DNA from: an uncultured Eubacteriales bacterium
Lineage (GTDB): Bacteria; Bacillota; Clostridia; Oscillospirales; Oscillospiraceae
Assembly (NCBI GenBank): GCA_900321275.1
Contig: ONVI01000020.1
Span: 1-35,458, forward strand
Direction: 5' to 3'
DNA: 35,458 nt
Positions 1 to 7,328 of the stretch are shown in pieces; within the stretch, counting starts at the first letter, position 1; every line of letters starts with the position of its first letter. The position numbers and the translations under genes are program-made. The notes beneath the pieces were generated by a model. That model worked only from the letters and a program-made list of their open reading frames with translations, was not told the DNA's origin and made no database searches.

Positions 1-1
1 C

Positions 2-271
2 GGCATGACCAACTGCCAGAAGGAGATGGAGAAGGCCGTCAAGTGCGGTTACTGGAACCTGTTCCGCTTCAATCCCGATGCAGACAAGCCCTTTACCCTT
101 GACAGCAAGGAGCCTGCGGGCGGTTACCGCGAGTTCCTGATGAACGAGGCACGCTACTCGAGACTGACCCGTGAGTTCCCGGAGAGAGCCGAGAGACTCT
201 TCACCGAGAACGAGGAAGAGGCCAAGAAGCGCTATGATCACCTCACGAAGCTCAAGGCCCTCTACGAATAA
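2..271 (+). CDS. nifJ: Pyruvate:ferredoxin oxidoreductase, C-terminal end (partial)
   Basis: Only the last ~89 codons are in the window; the reading frame is open from the first base, so the gene starts upstream. The segment beginning GMTNCQKEMEKAVKCGYWNL is typical of the extreme C-terminus of the large single-chain pyruvate:ferredoxin (flavodoxin) oxidoreductase, whose family oxidatively decarboxylates pyruvate to acetyl-CoA and passes electrons to ferredoxin in anaerobes. The tail, with FPERAERLFTENEEEAKKRY, resembles the C-terminal helix of the family. The thiamine-diphosphate and Fe-S domains are outside the window, so the call rests on the tail alone. A strong stem-loop lies 23 bases after the stop. 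An isozyme for another 2-oxoacid is possible. Confidence 0.85.
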   Translation, partial: GMTNCQKEMEKAVKCGYWNLFRFNPDADKPFTLDSKEPAGGYREFLMNEARYSRLTREFPERAERLFTENEEEAKKRYDHLTKLKALYE

Positions 272-294
272 TCCTCAAAAAGCATAATCAACAG

Positions 295-320
295 CGCCCC
301 CTCGGAAAACCGAGGGGGCG
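295..320. terminator. Bidirectional stem-loop between nifJ and the PurN-like gene
   Basis: Perfect 11-bp stem (295-305 with 310-320) and an AAAA loop, between two convergent genes. The + side is followed by a short T-containing run (TTCATGTTTACTTTT). It probably ends nifJ transcription and may also serve the opposite gene, whose stop is at 328. Confidence 0.75.
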
Positions 321-327
321 TTCATGT

Positions 328-942
328 TTACTTTTCGATCAATACCCGATTTCCCCGTATCTTCAGCCTGTGGGAGCAGTAGAGGATCACGGACTGGCTG
401 AGGATGCGCCATTCGCCCTCCTCCAATACGCGCTGCCCGAGACTTTCGGGGGTGTCGTCCGGCTTGACTTCCACCGCGCGCTGGAGAATGATGCTGCCCA
501 CGCGTCCGTCGCCGTCGGCGAAATAAGCCGTCGCCCCGGTAACCTTGACGCCCCGCTCCAGCACAGCGCGCTGGATGTCGCCCTCGGCATCCTCAAAGGC
601 GGGGAAAAGCGCGGGGAATGTGCCGATGACGCGGTTTTTGAACTGATAGGGAATCACGCCCAGGGGCAGGTCATAGCCTGCCAGGATCACCAGCTCAATA
701 TCCATATCCTTGAGCTTGTTGGCCACTGCCATGCTGTGGCTGGTGGCATTGGGGAAGAGATCGGGATCTACCACATAGGCCGGGACGTTCGCGTTGAGCG
801 CCCGCTTCATAGCATAGGCGTCCCGAGCCGTGGAGATGACCGCAACCAGCTCAAAATCCGGTATTTCCTTAAAATACATGGAATCCAGGATCGCCTGGAG
901 TCTTGCCCCGTCGCCGGAGACCAACGCCGCCGCTCTGACCAT
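328..942 (-). CDS. PurN-like formyltransferase-fold protein lacking catalytic residues
   Basis: 204 residues with the Rossmann-type fold of glycinamide ribonucleotide formyltransferase (PurN): N-terminal ALVSGDGARLQAILDS, central ELVILAGYDLPL, and the end of the domain around SIILQ. Aligned by eye without gaps to E. coli PurN, the catalytic Asn106, His108 and Asp144 fall on Gly107, Phe109 and Arg147: the usual NIHPSLLP reads GTFPALFP and LDGGPVILQ reads GRVGSIILQ. Ordinary GAR transformylase activity is therefore unlikely; ligand binding or regulation is possible. Start: ATG at 942 has GAGG six bases upstream, better than the in-frame GTG at 954. No other purine genes are adjacent. A promoter TTGACC-17-TATAAT (minus strand, 1072-1044) lies ~100 bases upstream. 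Fold call is firm, function unknown. Confidence 0.75.
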   Translation of the reverse strand: MVRAAALVSGDGARLQAILDSMYFKEIPDFELVAVISTARDAYAMKRALNANVPAYVVDPDLFPNATSHSMAVANKLKDMDIELVILAGYDLPLGVIPYQFKNRVIGTFPALFPAFEDAEGDIQRAVLERGVKVTGATAYFADGDGRVGSIILQRAVEVKPDDTPESLGQRVLEEGEWRILSQSVILYCSHRLKIRGNRVLIEK

Positions 943-977
943 GTCGAACCTCACATTTGTACCTGTCGCGGCGGTAC

Positions 978-1006
978 TTGCCCTGCGTGGAAAAACACGC
1001 TATAAT
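978..1006 (+). promoter_or_regulatory. Promoter for the phosphatase-GNAT group
   Basis: TTGCCC (978-983), 17-bp spacer, perfect TATAAT (1001-1006). Start predicted near 1013, giving a ~78-base leader that contains a GC-rich inverted repeat (1012-1020 with 1061-1069). Confidence 0.55.
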
Positions 1007-1043
1007 AACAGCACCGCCGCCGTATTTCTATGTTATGTCGACT

Positions 1044-1072
1044 ATTATACCGTATACAGGGGCGGCGGTCAA
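1044..1072 (-). promoter_or_regulatory. Promoter for the PurN-like gene
   Basis: Reading the minus strand: TTGACC (1072-1067), 17-bp spacer, perfect TATAAT (1049-1044). Transcription would start near 1037 and run left, facing the + promoter at 978-1006, so the two transcripts would overlap by about 25 bases. Confidence 0.6.
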
Positions 1073-1090
1073 GCGTCAGGAGGCCGAGTT

Positions 1091-2224
1091 ATGACAGAAA
1101 TTTATGTAATTCGACATGTGCAGGCGGAGGGGAATCTCTATCGCCACATGCAGGGCCACTGGGATGGGGATGTAACACCGGTCGGCCGTCAGCAGCGGGA
1201 TTTTCTGGCGCTGCGCTTCAAGGACATTCCGGTGGACGCCGTGTATTCCAGCGATCTCTATCGCGCCCGCTTCACGGCTTCGGCCATCACGAAATTTCAT
1301 GCTCTTCCCATACAGTGCGACAGGCGCCTGCGGGAGATCAATATCGGTCCCTGGGAGGCTGCGCCCTTCGCCAATGTACGCCGGGAGCAGCCGGAGCTCT
1401 TCGACGCCTTCCTGTATGATCCCGCGCATTTCTACATGCCCGGGGCCGAGACCTATCACGACGTACAGGCGCGCGTGATCGACGCGCTGCTCGAAATCGC
1501 GGAGAAAAACCCGAACCGCACGGTCGTCATCACGACGCACGGCATCGCCATCCGCTGCATGCTGGCAAAGCTGCTGGGCGTCTCTCTCAACGACAATGAG
1601 ACGGTACCCATCTTCCACAACACCGGTGTGGCGCATCTGTGCTATGAAAACGGGCGCTTCACGGTCGATATGATCGACGATGCGTCCCACCTGCCGCCGG
1701 AGCTTCTGCGCCGGGTATCGGACATTCCCGCCCTGCGGGATGTCTGCGTGAATCCCGCCCGGTACCGCGATCTCTACGAGAGCTGCTACGCCGACGCCTG
1801 GGTCGCGGCGCATGGGAATCTCGCCGGCTTCGACGCGGAGACCTATTATCTCTCCGCCTGCGATCATTATCGCCGGGACAACGAATCCGTGAAGCTCCTG
1901 TACGAGGAGGAGAACTTCGCGGGGCTTATCGACCTTGACACCGCGCGGGGCGCCCATGCGGACTATGGCTGGATCAGCCTTCTCTACCTCCGCCCAGAAT
2001 ACCGGAATCGTGGCCTGGGCGTGCAGCTTCTCGGCCGCGCGGTAGCGAAATACCGCAAGCTCGGCCGCCGGGCGATCCGCCTGCATGTGGCGGAGGACAA
2101 TAAAGCCGCTGTCGCCTTCTACCGGGCAAATGGGTTTGAGGAGCTCTCCCGCGTGCCGGGCGCGCAGGCGCCGCTGCTGCTGATGGAGAAAAAGCTGATG
2201 AGGCATGCAGATGACTATGTATGA
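1091..2224 (+). CDS. Histidine phosphatase (phosphoglycerate mutase family) fused to GNAT acetyltransferase
   Basis: 377 residues, two domains. Residues ~1-195 form a histidine phosphatase: RHVQAEGN holds the phospho-acceptor His9, with Arg8, Arg58/Arg60 (SSDLYRAR), Glu82 (LREINIGPWE) and the second His150 (ITTHG). Residues ~220-370 form a GNAT N-acyltransferase with the acetyl-CoA loop in RNRGLGVQL (about 306-313) and the typical AFYRANGFEEL end. The family removes phosphate from small molecules such as sugar phosphates or cobalamin/riboflavin intermediates; the acetyl acceptor is unknown. Start: ATG at 1091 has AGGAGG seven bases upstream; longer in-frame starts have no such site. The gene overlaps the next by 14 bases, so the products are probably made together. 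Domain calls are firm, substrates unknown. Confidence 0.88.
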   Translation: MTEIYVIRHVQAEGNLYRHMQGHWDGDVTPVGRQQRDFLALRFKDIPVDAVYSSDLYRARFTASAITKFHALPIQCDRRLREINIGPWEAAPFANVRREQPELFDAFLYDPAHFYMPGAETYHDVQARVIDALLEIAEKNPNRTVVITTHGIAIRCMLAKLLGVSLNDNETVPIFHNTGVAHLCYENGRFTVDMIDDASHLPPELLRRVSDIPALRDVCVNPARYRDLYESCYADAWVAAHGNLAGFDAETYYLSACDHYRRDNESVKLLYEEENFAGLIDLDTARGAHADYGWISLLYLRPEYRNRGLGVQLLGRAVAKYRKLGRRAIRLHVAEDNKAAVAFYRANGFEELSRVPGAQAPLLLMEKKLMRHADDYV

Positions 2225-3317
2225 CGAACCCGCTCGTGTAAAATATCCCGTGATCGAGCCGGGCCGCCGGATGCTGGTCATCTCCGACATCCACGCGAAT
2301 CTCCCGTATTTTCACGGCCTGCTCGAAAAGGTCGGCTTCTGCGGGGACGACGTGCTGATCCTGGACGGCGACTTTCTGGAAAAGGGCGCGGAGAGCCTCC
2401 GCACGCTGCGCGAGGTCATAGCGCTCTGCGAAAAGGGAAACGTGATCCCCGTCATGGGCAACTGCGACGACTGGGCCGCGATTTTCCGAGAGAACAGCCG
2501 CTGGTCGAAGAATCTCCCGCACTATCTGCGCTACCGCAAAAGCGGCCTGCTCTGGGATATGGCGCTGGAGCTGGGGCTTAACCCGATGGATCTGCCCGAT
2601 TTTGAGGACTTTAAAACCCGGCTTGCAAAAAGCTACCCGACGGAGTTTGCCTTTCTCGCCGCGCTGCCCCAGGCGGTACGCGCGGGACGCTATACCTTCG
2701 CCCACGCCGCGGTCTATCCCGGAAAGCCCCTCGAGGCCCACACGGTCGGGGAGCTGCTGCGCTGCGACGCGTGGTATGATCTCGGGTACCGCTTCGACGA
2801 CTGGGTCATAGTGGGGCACTATCCCGTGATGCTGTACTGTAAAGACATTGTCTGCGCCAATCCCATCATCGACCGCGACCGGCACATCGCCTGCATTGAC
2901 GGGGCGTGCGTGCTGAAGGACGACGGGCAGCTCAACTGCCTCATCATCCCGGACATTATGCGGGAGGAGATGACTTTTGAGGCTTACGATCCCTTTCCCG
3001 TGCGGACAGTCTTATCCGATCAGGCCGCGTCCGAACGCTCGGCTTACATCCGCTGGGGCGACAGCCGGGTGCAGGTGCTCCGGCGAGGGGAGGAGTTCTC
3101 CCGCTGCCGCCATGTGCGCACGGGCTATGAGCTGGATATCCTGAGCAAATATCTCTTCACCGACGAAGAGTTTACCGACTGCAACGACTGCACCGATTAT
3201 GTTCTGCCCCTGAAGGCGGGCGACCGGGTGGGCGTGGTGGAGACCTGTTCCCGCGGGTATTTTGTCAAGCACAACGGCGTCTCCGGCTGGTACTTCGGGG
3301 CGCTTTCGGAGGAATAA
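2211..3317 (+). CDS. Metallophosphoesterase with C-terminal SH3-like domain
   Basis: 368 residues. The N-terminal two thirds is a calcineurin-like phosphoesterase with the two-metal motifs: SDIHAN (Asp26, His28), LDGDFLEKG (Asp51), MGNCDDW (Asn81), then GHYPV and a late HIACIDGA. The last ~90 residues (from about YIRWGDSRVQVL to the end GVSGWYFGALSEE) look like a bacterial SH3-type barrel, ending in the GWYFG signature common to SH3b domains. There is no signal peptide, so a cytoplasmic role is expected. ATG at 2211 is chosen because GAGG sits seven bases before it; in-frame ATGs at 2205 and 2217 are possible. It overlaps the upstream phosphatase-GNAT gene by 14 bases. Substrate cannot be told; diadenosine polyphosphate or protein phosphatase types are options. 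Confidence 0.8.
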   Translation: MTMYDEPARVKYPVIEPGRRMLVISDIHANLPYFHGLLEKVGFCGDDVLILDGDFLEKGAESLRTLREVIALCEKGNVIPVMGNCDDWAAIFRENSRWSKNLPHYLRYRKSGLLWDMALELGLNPMDLPDFEDFKTRLAKSYPTEFAFLAALPQAVRAGRYTFAHAAVYPGKPLEAHTVGELLRCDAWYDLGYRFDDWVIVGHYPVMLYCKDIVCANPIIDRDRHIACIDGACVLKDDGQLNCLIIPDIMREEMTFEAYDPFPVRTVLSDQAASERSAYIRWGDSRVQVLRRGEEFSRCRHVRTGYELDILSKYLFTDEEFTDCNDCTDYVLPLKAGDRVGVVETCSRGYFVKHNGVSGWYFGALSEE

Positions 3318-3320
3318 ACG

Positions 3321-3602
3321 ATGCGGACACTTGTCATCTGCGCGGCGCTTTTCATACTTGTCATGAGCGCGGTTTTGTTTGTCCTGATGGGTGCCGACAA
3401 GCGCTTTGCCAGACACGAAATGCACCGGGTGCCGGAGAAAAAGCTGTTTCTCTTCGCGCTGCTGGGCGGCGCGCCGGGCGGGCTGCTGGGCATGTACGCT
3501 TTTCGCCACAAGACGAAGCACTGGTATTTCGTTCTGGGTTTCTGGGCACTGGCCGCCGCGCAGCTCGGCGCGCTGGCCTGGGCCGCGTACCGGTATGTAT
3601 AA
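3321..3602 (+). CDS. DUF1294 small membrane protein
   Basis: 93 residues with three hydrophobic segments (about 3-24, 43-60, 69-88). The family signature is clear: MGADKRFA, then RVPEKKL, GGAPGGLLGMYAFRHKT, as in DUF1294 integral membrane proteins. Function of the family is not established. GGAGGA at 3308-3313 overlaps the stop of the phosphoesterase gene and the ATG follows three bases after that stop, so it is the third gene of this small operon. No terminator was seen before the next promoter at 3614. Confidence 0.85.
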   Translation: MRTLVICAALFILVMSAVLFVLMGADKRFARHEMHRVPEKKLFLFALLGGAPGGLLGMYAFRHKTKHWYFVLGFWALAAAQLGALAWAAYRYV

Positions 3603-3613
3603 ACAGAAAGCCC

Positions 3614-3642
3614 TTGACAGTCTTGCTTTAGTATGTTAATAT
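3614..3642 (+). promoter_or_regulatory. Promoter of the amino acid ABC transporter operon
   Basis: Consensus TTGACA (3614-3619), 17-bp spacer, TAATAT (3637-3642). The ~60-base leader has a small CCCGC/GCGGG hairpin (3663-3678) before the AAAGGAG ribosome site at 3693-3699. Confidence 0.75.
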
Positions 3643-3707
3643 GCTAAATCGTTAAGAACATTCCCGCGTTAAGGCGGGCAAACCACTACCGTAAAGGAGT
3701 TTACACC

Positions 3708-4505
3708 ATGAAAAAAACCGTTCTGATTCTTCTGACTCTTGTCATGATGGTTTCCCTGCTCACGCCCGCGGCTTTCGCGGCGGACAAAACCTTCATCATG
3801 GGCATTGACCCCGAGTATCCCCCCTTCAGCTACCTGGGCGACGACGGCGAGTACACCGGCTTTGACGTTGAGGTCTGCAAAGCCGTCTGCGATTCCCTCG
3901 GCTGGAAGATGGAAATCTTCGGCGTCAACTGGGACGAGAAGCTTGTCCAGCTCGACTCCATGGAGTGCGACTGCGTGTGGTCCGGCATGACCATTCTCGA
4001 CAGCATGAAGGAAGCCGGCTACGTGATTTCCGCGCCCTACTATGACAACACCCAGGTTCTGGTCGTCAAGGCCGACAGCGGCTTCAAATCCTCCAAGGAT
4101 CTGGCCGGCAAGATCGTTGCGGTGCAGCTCGGCACCTCCGGCGAGTCCCTGCTCAACGGCGACCTGGCCGACATGGCGGCTACCTTTGGCAACGTCCTGA
4201 CCTGCGACAGCTTCCTCAAATGCTTTACTGAGCTCCAGGGCGGCGCGGTTGACGCCGTGTTCGTCGACATGCCCGTTGCGGCCTCCTATGTTGCCAAGCA
4301 CGACGGCATCGCGATCATCGACGAGAACCTCGGCGCCGAGCAGTACGGCATCGCCTTCCGCTCCGGTGACGCAGAACTCTGCAAAACCGTTGACGACGCG
4401 GTGCAGGCGCTCGTGAAGGACGGCACCTATGCCAAGATTGCCGAGAAGGAAGAGTACGCCGATATCGTCAACAACCTCCTCTTCCTCAACAGCGAGGCCA
4501 AGTAA
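3708..4505 (+). CDS. Polar amino acid ABC transporter, substrate-binding protein
   Basis: 265 residues. Residues 1-24 are a signal peptide with a Lys-Lys start and hydrophobic core, ending TPAAFA before ADKTF. The mature part is a family 3 (HisJ/GlnH-like) solute-binding protein: DPEYPPFSYLGDDGEYTGFD, then the hinge region VNWDEKLVQLDSMECD and FVDMPVAASYV. The family captures amino acids outside the membrane and delivers them to the permease. The specific substrate cannot be read from sequence. The signal peptide has no lipobox cysteine, so the protein is not an obvious lipoprotein, which is unusual for a binding protein in a single-membrane Firmicute. AAAGGAG eight bases upstream supports the start. 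First gene of a four-gene operon ending in a racemase. Confidence 0.9.
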   Translation: MKKTVLILLTLVMMVSLLTPAAFAADKTFIMGIDPEYPPFSYLGDDGEYTGFDVEVCKAVCDSLGWKMEIFGVNWDEKLVQLDSMECDCVWSGMTILDSMKEAGYVISAPYYDNTQVLVVKADSGFKSSKDLAGKIVAVQLGTSGESLLNGDLADMAATFGNVLTCDSFLKCFTELQGGAVDAVFVDMPVAASYVAKHDGIAIIDENLGAEQYGIAFRSGDAELCKTVDDAVQALVKDGTYAKIAEKEEYADIVNNLLFLNSEAK

Positions 4506-4520
4506 AACCGCCGGCAAAAG

Positions 4521-4594
4521 CAGCAAAACGATTTCTGATCGTTTTGCTGAAGAATAGTATAAAACCCGAAAGCGCAGAAGACTGCGCTTTCGGG
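4521..4594 (+). terminator. Double stem-loop between binding protein and permease genes
   Basis: Two perfect hairpins in tandem: a 12-bp stem (4521-4532 with 4538-4549) and a 13-bp stem (4565-4577 with 4582-4594, loop AAGA) followed by the T-rich CTGTTATATTCTT. They probably end a share of transcripts and protect the upstream mRNA, giving more binding protein than permease. Some read-through is required for the downstream genes, as no second promoter is evident. Confidence 0.75.
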
Positions 4595-4625
4595 CTGTTA
4601 TATTCTTGTAAACGAGGGTTTCCTT

Positions 4626-5273
4626 ATGTCCTTAACAACCATGATCATCAAGATGAGCGAGGGCTTGACCAGGACCTGCGCCATCTTTTTTCTGACGCTG
4701 ATTTTCTCGCTCCCCCTGGGCATGGTCGTGGCGCTGCTGCGCATGAGCAAGGTGAAGATTGTCTCCGCCGTCACGCGATTTATTATTACCGTGCTGCGCG
4801 GCACGCCTCTGATGCTTCAGCTCCTCGCCGTCACCTACGGCCCCTATTACCTCTTTGGGGCAACAGTGGCGCGCAACAAGCTGATTCCCGTCGTGATCGC
4901 CTTTTCCATCAACTACGCCGCCTACTTTGCGGAGATCTACCGCGGCGGCATTGAGTCCATCCCCATCGGCCAGTATGAAGCCGCGGAGGTTCTGGGCTAT
5001 ACGAAGGTGCAGACCTTCATGCGCATCATTCTGCCGCAGGTCATCAAGCGCATCATGCCCAGCGTCACAAACGAGGTCGTGACCCTGGTCAAAGACACCT
5101 CGATGGCCTTCACGGTCTCCTATCAGGAGATGTTCACCATCGGCAAACAGATCGCCAACTCCCAGACGAGCTTTACCCCCTTCCTTGTCGCCGGCGTATT
5201 CTATTATATTTTTAACGTAATTGTCGACTATGTAATGGGCAGGATCGAAAAGCGTCTGGACTACTATAAATGA
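4626..5273 (+). CDS. Polar amino acid ABC transporter, permease
   Basis: 215 residues of the HisM/GlnP permease family. Several membrane segments are visible (about 15-37, 57-77, 85-101, 180-200). The motif RGTPLMLQL near residue 59 and the cytoplasmic EAA loop EAAEVLGYTKVQTFMRIILP (about 119-138) that docks on the ATPase are both intact. It should homodimerise to make the membrane channel of the importer. GAGGG seven bases upstream supports the start. The next gene follows after 15 bases. Confidence 0.92.
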   Translation: MSLTTMIIKMSEGLTRTCAIFFLTLIFSLPLGMVVALLRMSKVKIVSAVTRFIITVLRGTPLMLQLLAVTYGPYYLFGATVARNKLIPVVIAFSINYAAYFAEIYRGGIESIPIGQYEAAEVLGYTKVQTFMRIILPQVIKRIMPSVTNEVVTLVKDTSMAFTVSYQEMFTIGKQIANSQTSFTPFLVAGVFYYIFNVIVDYVMGRIEKRLDYYK

Positions 5274-5288
5274 GAGGGGGTACGAGAT

Positions 5289-6071
5289 ATGGCAGACAAA
5301 CGCACCGCAGGCCCCGGCGCTGACACGCCCAGCGTCCTCAGCATCCGCAGCCTGCAGAAATCCTTCGGCTCCCTCCGCGTGCTGGAGGACATCTCCCTCT
5401 CTGTCGAGCGCGGCAGCGTCGTCTCGATCATCGGGCCCTCCGGGTCGGGCAAATCCACGCTCCTGCGCTGCGCCTCCTTCCTTGAGCATGCCGAAGGCGG
5501 CGATATCCTCTATGACGGGCAGTACGCCCTCAAGGATGGGGTCTACGCCCACAAGTCGGAGCTCAACCGCTTCCGCACGCGCTTCGGCCTGGTGTTCCAG
5601 AACTTCCAGCTCTTCCCGCACTACTCGGTCCTGCGCAACATCTCCGAGGCCCCGATCCTCCACGGCGAGAACAAGGAAGAGGTGCGCGAGCGCGCCTACG
5701 GGCTCCTGAAAAAAATGGGGCTTGAGGGCAAGGAGACGGCCTATCCCTACCAGCTCTCCGGCGGGCAGCAGCAGCGCGTCGCCATCGCCCGCGCCCTGTG
5801 TATGCGCCCCGAGATCCTGTACTTTGATGAGCCGACCTCCGCCCTCGACCCGGAGCTCACCGGCGAGGTACTGAAGGTCATCCGCCAGCTTGCCGAGGAG
5901 AAGATGACCATGGTGGTCGTCACGCATGAGATGCCCTTCGCCAAGGCGGTCAGCAACCGCGTGATCTTCATGGCGGACGGCGTGATTGTCGAGCAGGGCG
6001 ACCCGATCGAAGTCTTTGAAAACCCGCGTGAGGAACGCACCCGGCAGTTCCTGCGCGTGTTCGAGCGCTGA
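5289..6071 (+). CDS. Polar amino acid ABC transporter, ATP-binding protein
   Basis: 260 residues of the GlnQ/HisP ATPase family. Walker [10 protein letters not shown] at 49-57, Q-loop FQNFQLFP around 104-110, ABC signature LSGGQQQR at 156-163, Walker B ILYFDE with Asp180-Glu181, and the H-loop THE after MVVV. All catalytic elements are present, so it should power the importer encoded upstream. A G-rich ribosome site (5276-5280) lies right after the permease stop. The racemase-like gene follows after only three bases. There is a ~12-residue extra N-terminal leader before the ABC fold, with no clear role. Confidence 0.93.
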   Translation: MADKRTAGPGADTPSVLSIRSLQKSFGSLRVLEDISLSVERGSVVSIIGPSGSGKSTLLRCASFLEHAEGGDILYDGQYALKDGVYAHKSELNRFRTRFGLVFQNFQLFPHYSVLRNISEAPILHGENKEEVRERAYGLLKKMGLEGKETAYPYQLSGGQQQRVAIARALCMRPEILYFDEPTSALDPELTGEVLKVIRQLAEEKMTMVVVTHEMPFAKAVSNRVIFMADGVIVEQGDPIEVFENPREERTRQFLRVFER

Positions 6072-6074
6072 ACG

Positions 6075-6887
6075 ATGGGCGTGCGCTTTTGTATCCTCGA
6101 TCCCACCGGCAACATCACCGCCCTTGTCGAGACGCCGGCGGAGATCGCGCGGCAGCCGGAAATTGTCACCGGGATCATGCGTCTGCGTCCCGAGGTGGAG
6201 CAGGTCGGCTTCCTGGACGCCGCTGAGGAAAACACCCTGCCCTCCCTGCGCATGGCGGGGGGCGAATTCTGCGGCAACGCCTCCATGTGCGCCGCCGCCC
6301 TTATCCTGATCCGGCGCGGGCTTTCGCATGGGGAGCTGCTTTTGCGCGTCTCCGGCGCAGACCGGCCCGTTGCCGTAAACCTGCGGCACGAGGGTTCGGG
6401 AACCTTCGGGGCGGAGATTCAGATGCCGCCCGCGCTGGGGATCACGGAGAAGGAATTCGACTTCGACGGGATTTCGGCATCACTGCCCCTTGTCCGTATG
6501 GCGGGGATCTCCCACCTGATTGTGGAGCCCGCGTCGCCGTTTTTCGCCCTGCTGGAAGACCGCCCTGCCGCTGAGCGGGCGGTGCGGAAATTCTGCGAAA
6601 AGCTCCGCGCGGACGGTCTCGGCCTGATGTTTCTGGAGGGCGGCGGAGAAGAGCGGAACATGACGCCTCTGGTCTACGTCCCCGGCGTCGGGACCACATT
6701 CTGGGAAAACTCCTGCGCCAGCGGCAGCGCGGCTGCGGGGATGTACCTGGCGGCGCGGCACGGCGTCCCGGCAGAGCTGACGCTCCATGAACCGGGCGGC
6801 GACCTCCGTGTGTCAAGCGATCCCGCAAACGGTGAAATCCGGCTGCGCGGCGGTGTCCGCTTCGTCGGGGAGTTTGAGCTTCCGTAA
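6075..6887 (+). CDS. DapF-fold amino acid racemase/epimerase
   Basis: 270 residues of the diaminopimelate epimerase fold, which uses two cysteines without cofactor to invert an alpha carbon. The two catalytic sites are visible: GGEFCGNAS (Cys66) and ENSCASGSA (Cys214). True DapF usually has an ACGTG-type second motif; here it is SCASGS, closer to the histidine racemases of opine-metallophore pathways (CntK type). The gene starts three bases after the ATPase of an amino acid importer, so its substrate is probably the imported amino acid or its D-form. Start ATG 6075 has only a weak ribosome site; translational coupling is likely. A strong terminator follows. Alternative: a genuine meso-diaminopimelate epimerase placed here by chance. 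Fold is firm; substrate unknown. Confidence 0.8.
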   Translation: MGVRFCILDPTGNITALVETPAEIARQPEIVTGIMRLRPEVEQVGFLDAAEENTLPSLRMAGGEFCGNASMCAAALILIRRGLSHGELLLRVSGADRPVAVNLRHEGSGTFGAEIQMPPALGITEKEFDFDGISASLPLVRMAGISHLIVEPASPFFALLEDRPAAERAVRKFCEKLRADGLGLMFLEGGGEERNMTPLVYVPGVGTTFWENSCASGSAAAGMYLAARHGVPAELTLHEPGGDLRVSSDPANGEIRLRGGVRFVGEFELP

Positions 6888-6902
6888 ATCATCCGTTTTT
6901 TT

Positions 6903-6940
6903 CAGGCAGGCAGAACATAATTGCCTGCCTGCCTTTTTTT
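6903..6940 (+). terminator. Rho-independent terminator of the transporter-racemase operon
   Basis: 10-bp stem (6903-6912 with 6922-6931), then CC and seven Ts (6934-6940). Textbook intrinsic terminator. Confidence 0.93.
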
Positions 6941-6974
6941 GCTCCCCTTTCCGCAAAATTTTTCAAAAAAGCTG

Positions 6975-7004
6975 TTGACATTTTGGCATTATCTATGGTA
7001 TATT
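6975..7004 (+). promoter_or_regulatory. Promoter of the tRNA cluster
   Basis: TTGACA (6975-6980), 18-bp spacer, TATATT (6999-7004), about 20 bases before the first tRNA. It is the only clear promoter before the five tRNA genes. Confidence 0.7.
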
Positions 7005-7028
7005 CTCAAGGCTGAATGGGGACGACGT

Positions 7029-7102
7029 GCGGGTGTAGTTCAATGGTAGAACACCAGCCTTCCAAGCTGGATACGTGGGTTCGATTCCCATCACCCGCTC
7101 CA
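7029..7102 (+). tRNA. tRNA-Gly (anticodon TCC)
   Basis: Full cloverleaf: acceptor GCGGGTG with CACCCGC, anticodon stem CCAGC/GCTGG around CTTCCAA, T loop TTCGATT, discriminator T, encoded CCA at 7100-7102. Confidence 0.95.
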
Positions 7103-7187
7103 ACGTCGGAAGAAGTTCGCGCCGCTCCGTTTCCGTGGTTTGCGTAAGAGCCGCGAAAACTGCGCTCTGCTCTCTCCTTCCTCCTTT

Positions 7188-7222
7188 CCAAATTGAACTC
7201 GCTTTGCCGGACTTCAATTTGG
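7188..7222 (+). repeat. Hairpin in tRNA spacer 1
   Basis: The spacer between tRNA-Gly and tRNA-Arg holds a 10-bp stem (7188-7197 with 7213-7222). Spacers 2 and 4 carry related hairpins, and all three spacers begin with nearly the same ACGTC.GAA sequence right after the CCA end. Possibly RNA-processing or duplication relics. Confidence 0.6.
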
Positions 7223-7251
7223 TTTGAGATGCTATGGTGTGGGATCTATAT

Positions 7252-7328
7252 GCGCCAATAGCTCAGCAGGATAGAGCAACTGCCTTCTAAGCAGTAGGTC
7301 GGGGGTTCGAATCCCTCTTGGCGTGCCA
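7252..7328 (+). tRNA. tRNA-Arg (anticodon TCT)
   Basis: Acceptor GCGCCAA with TTGGCGT (one G-T pair), anticodon stem ACTGC/GCAGT around CTTCTAA, T loop TTCGAAT, discriminator G, encoded CCA at 7326-7328. Confidence 0.95.

Noticed and set aside
4632-6389. Long minus-strand open frame opposite the amino acid transporter genes
   Set aside because: His/Asp/Glu-rich translation without motifs, fully antisense to well-supported genes.
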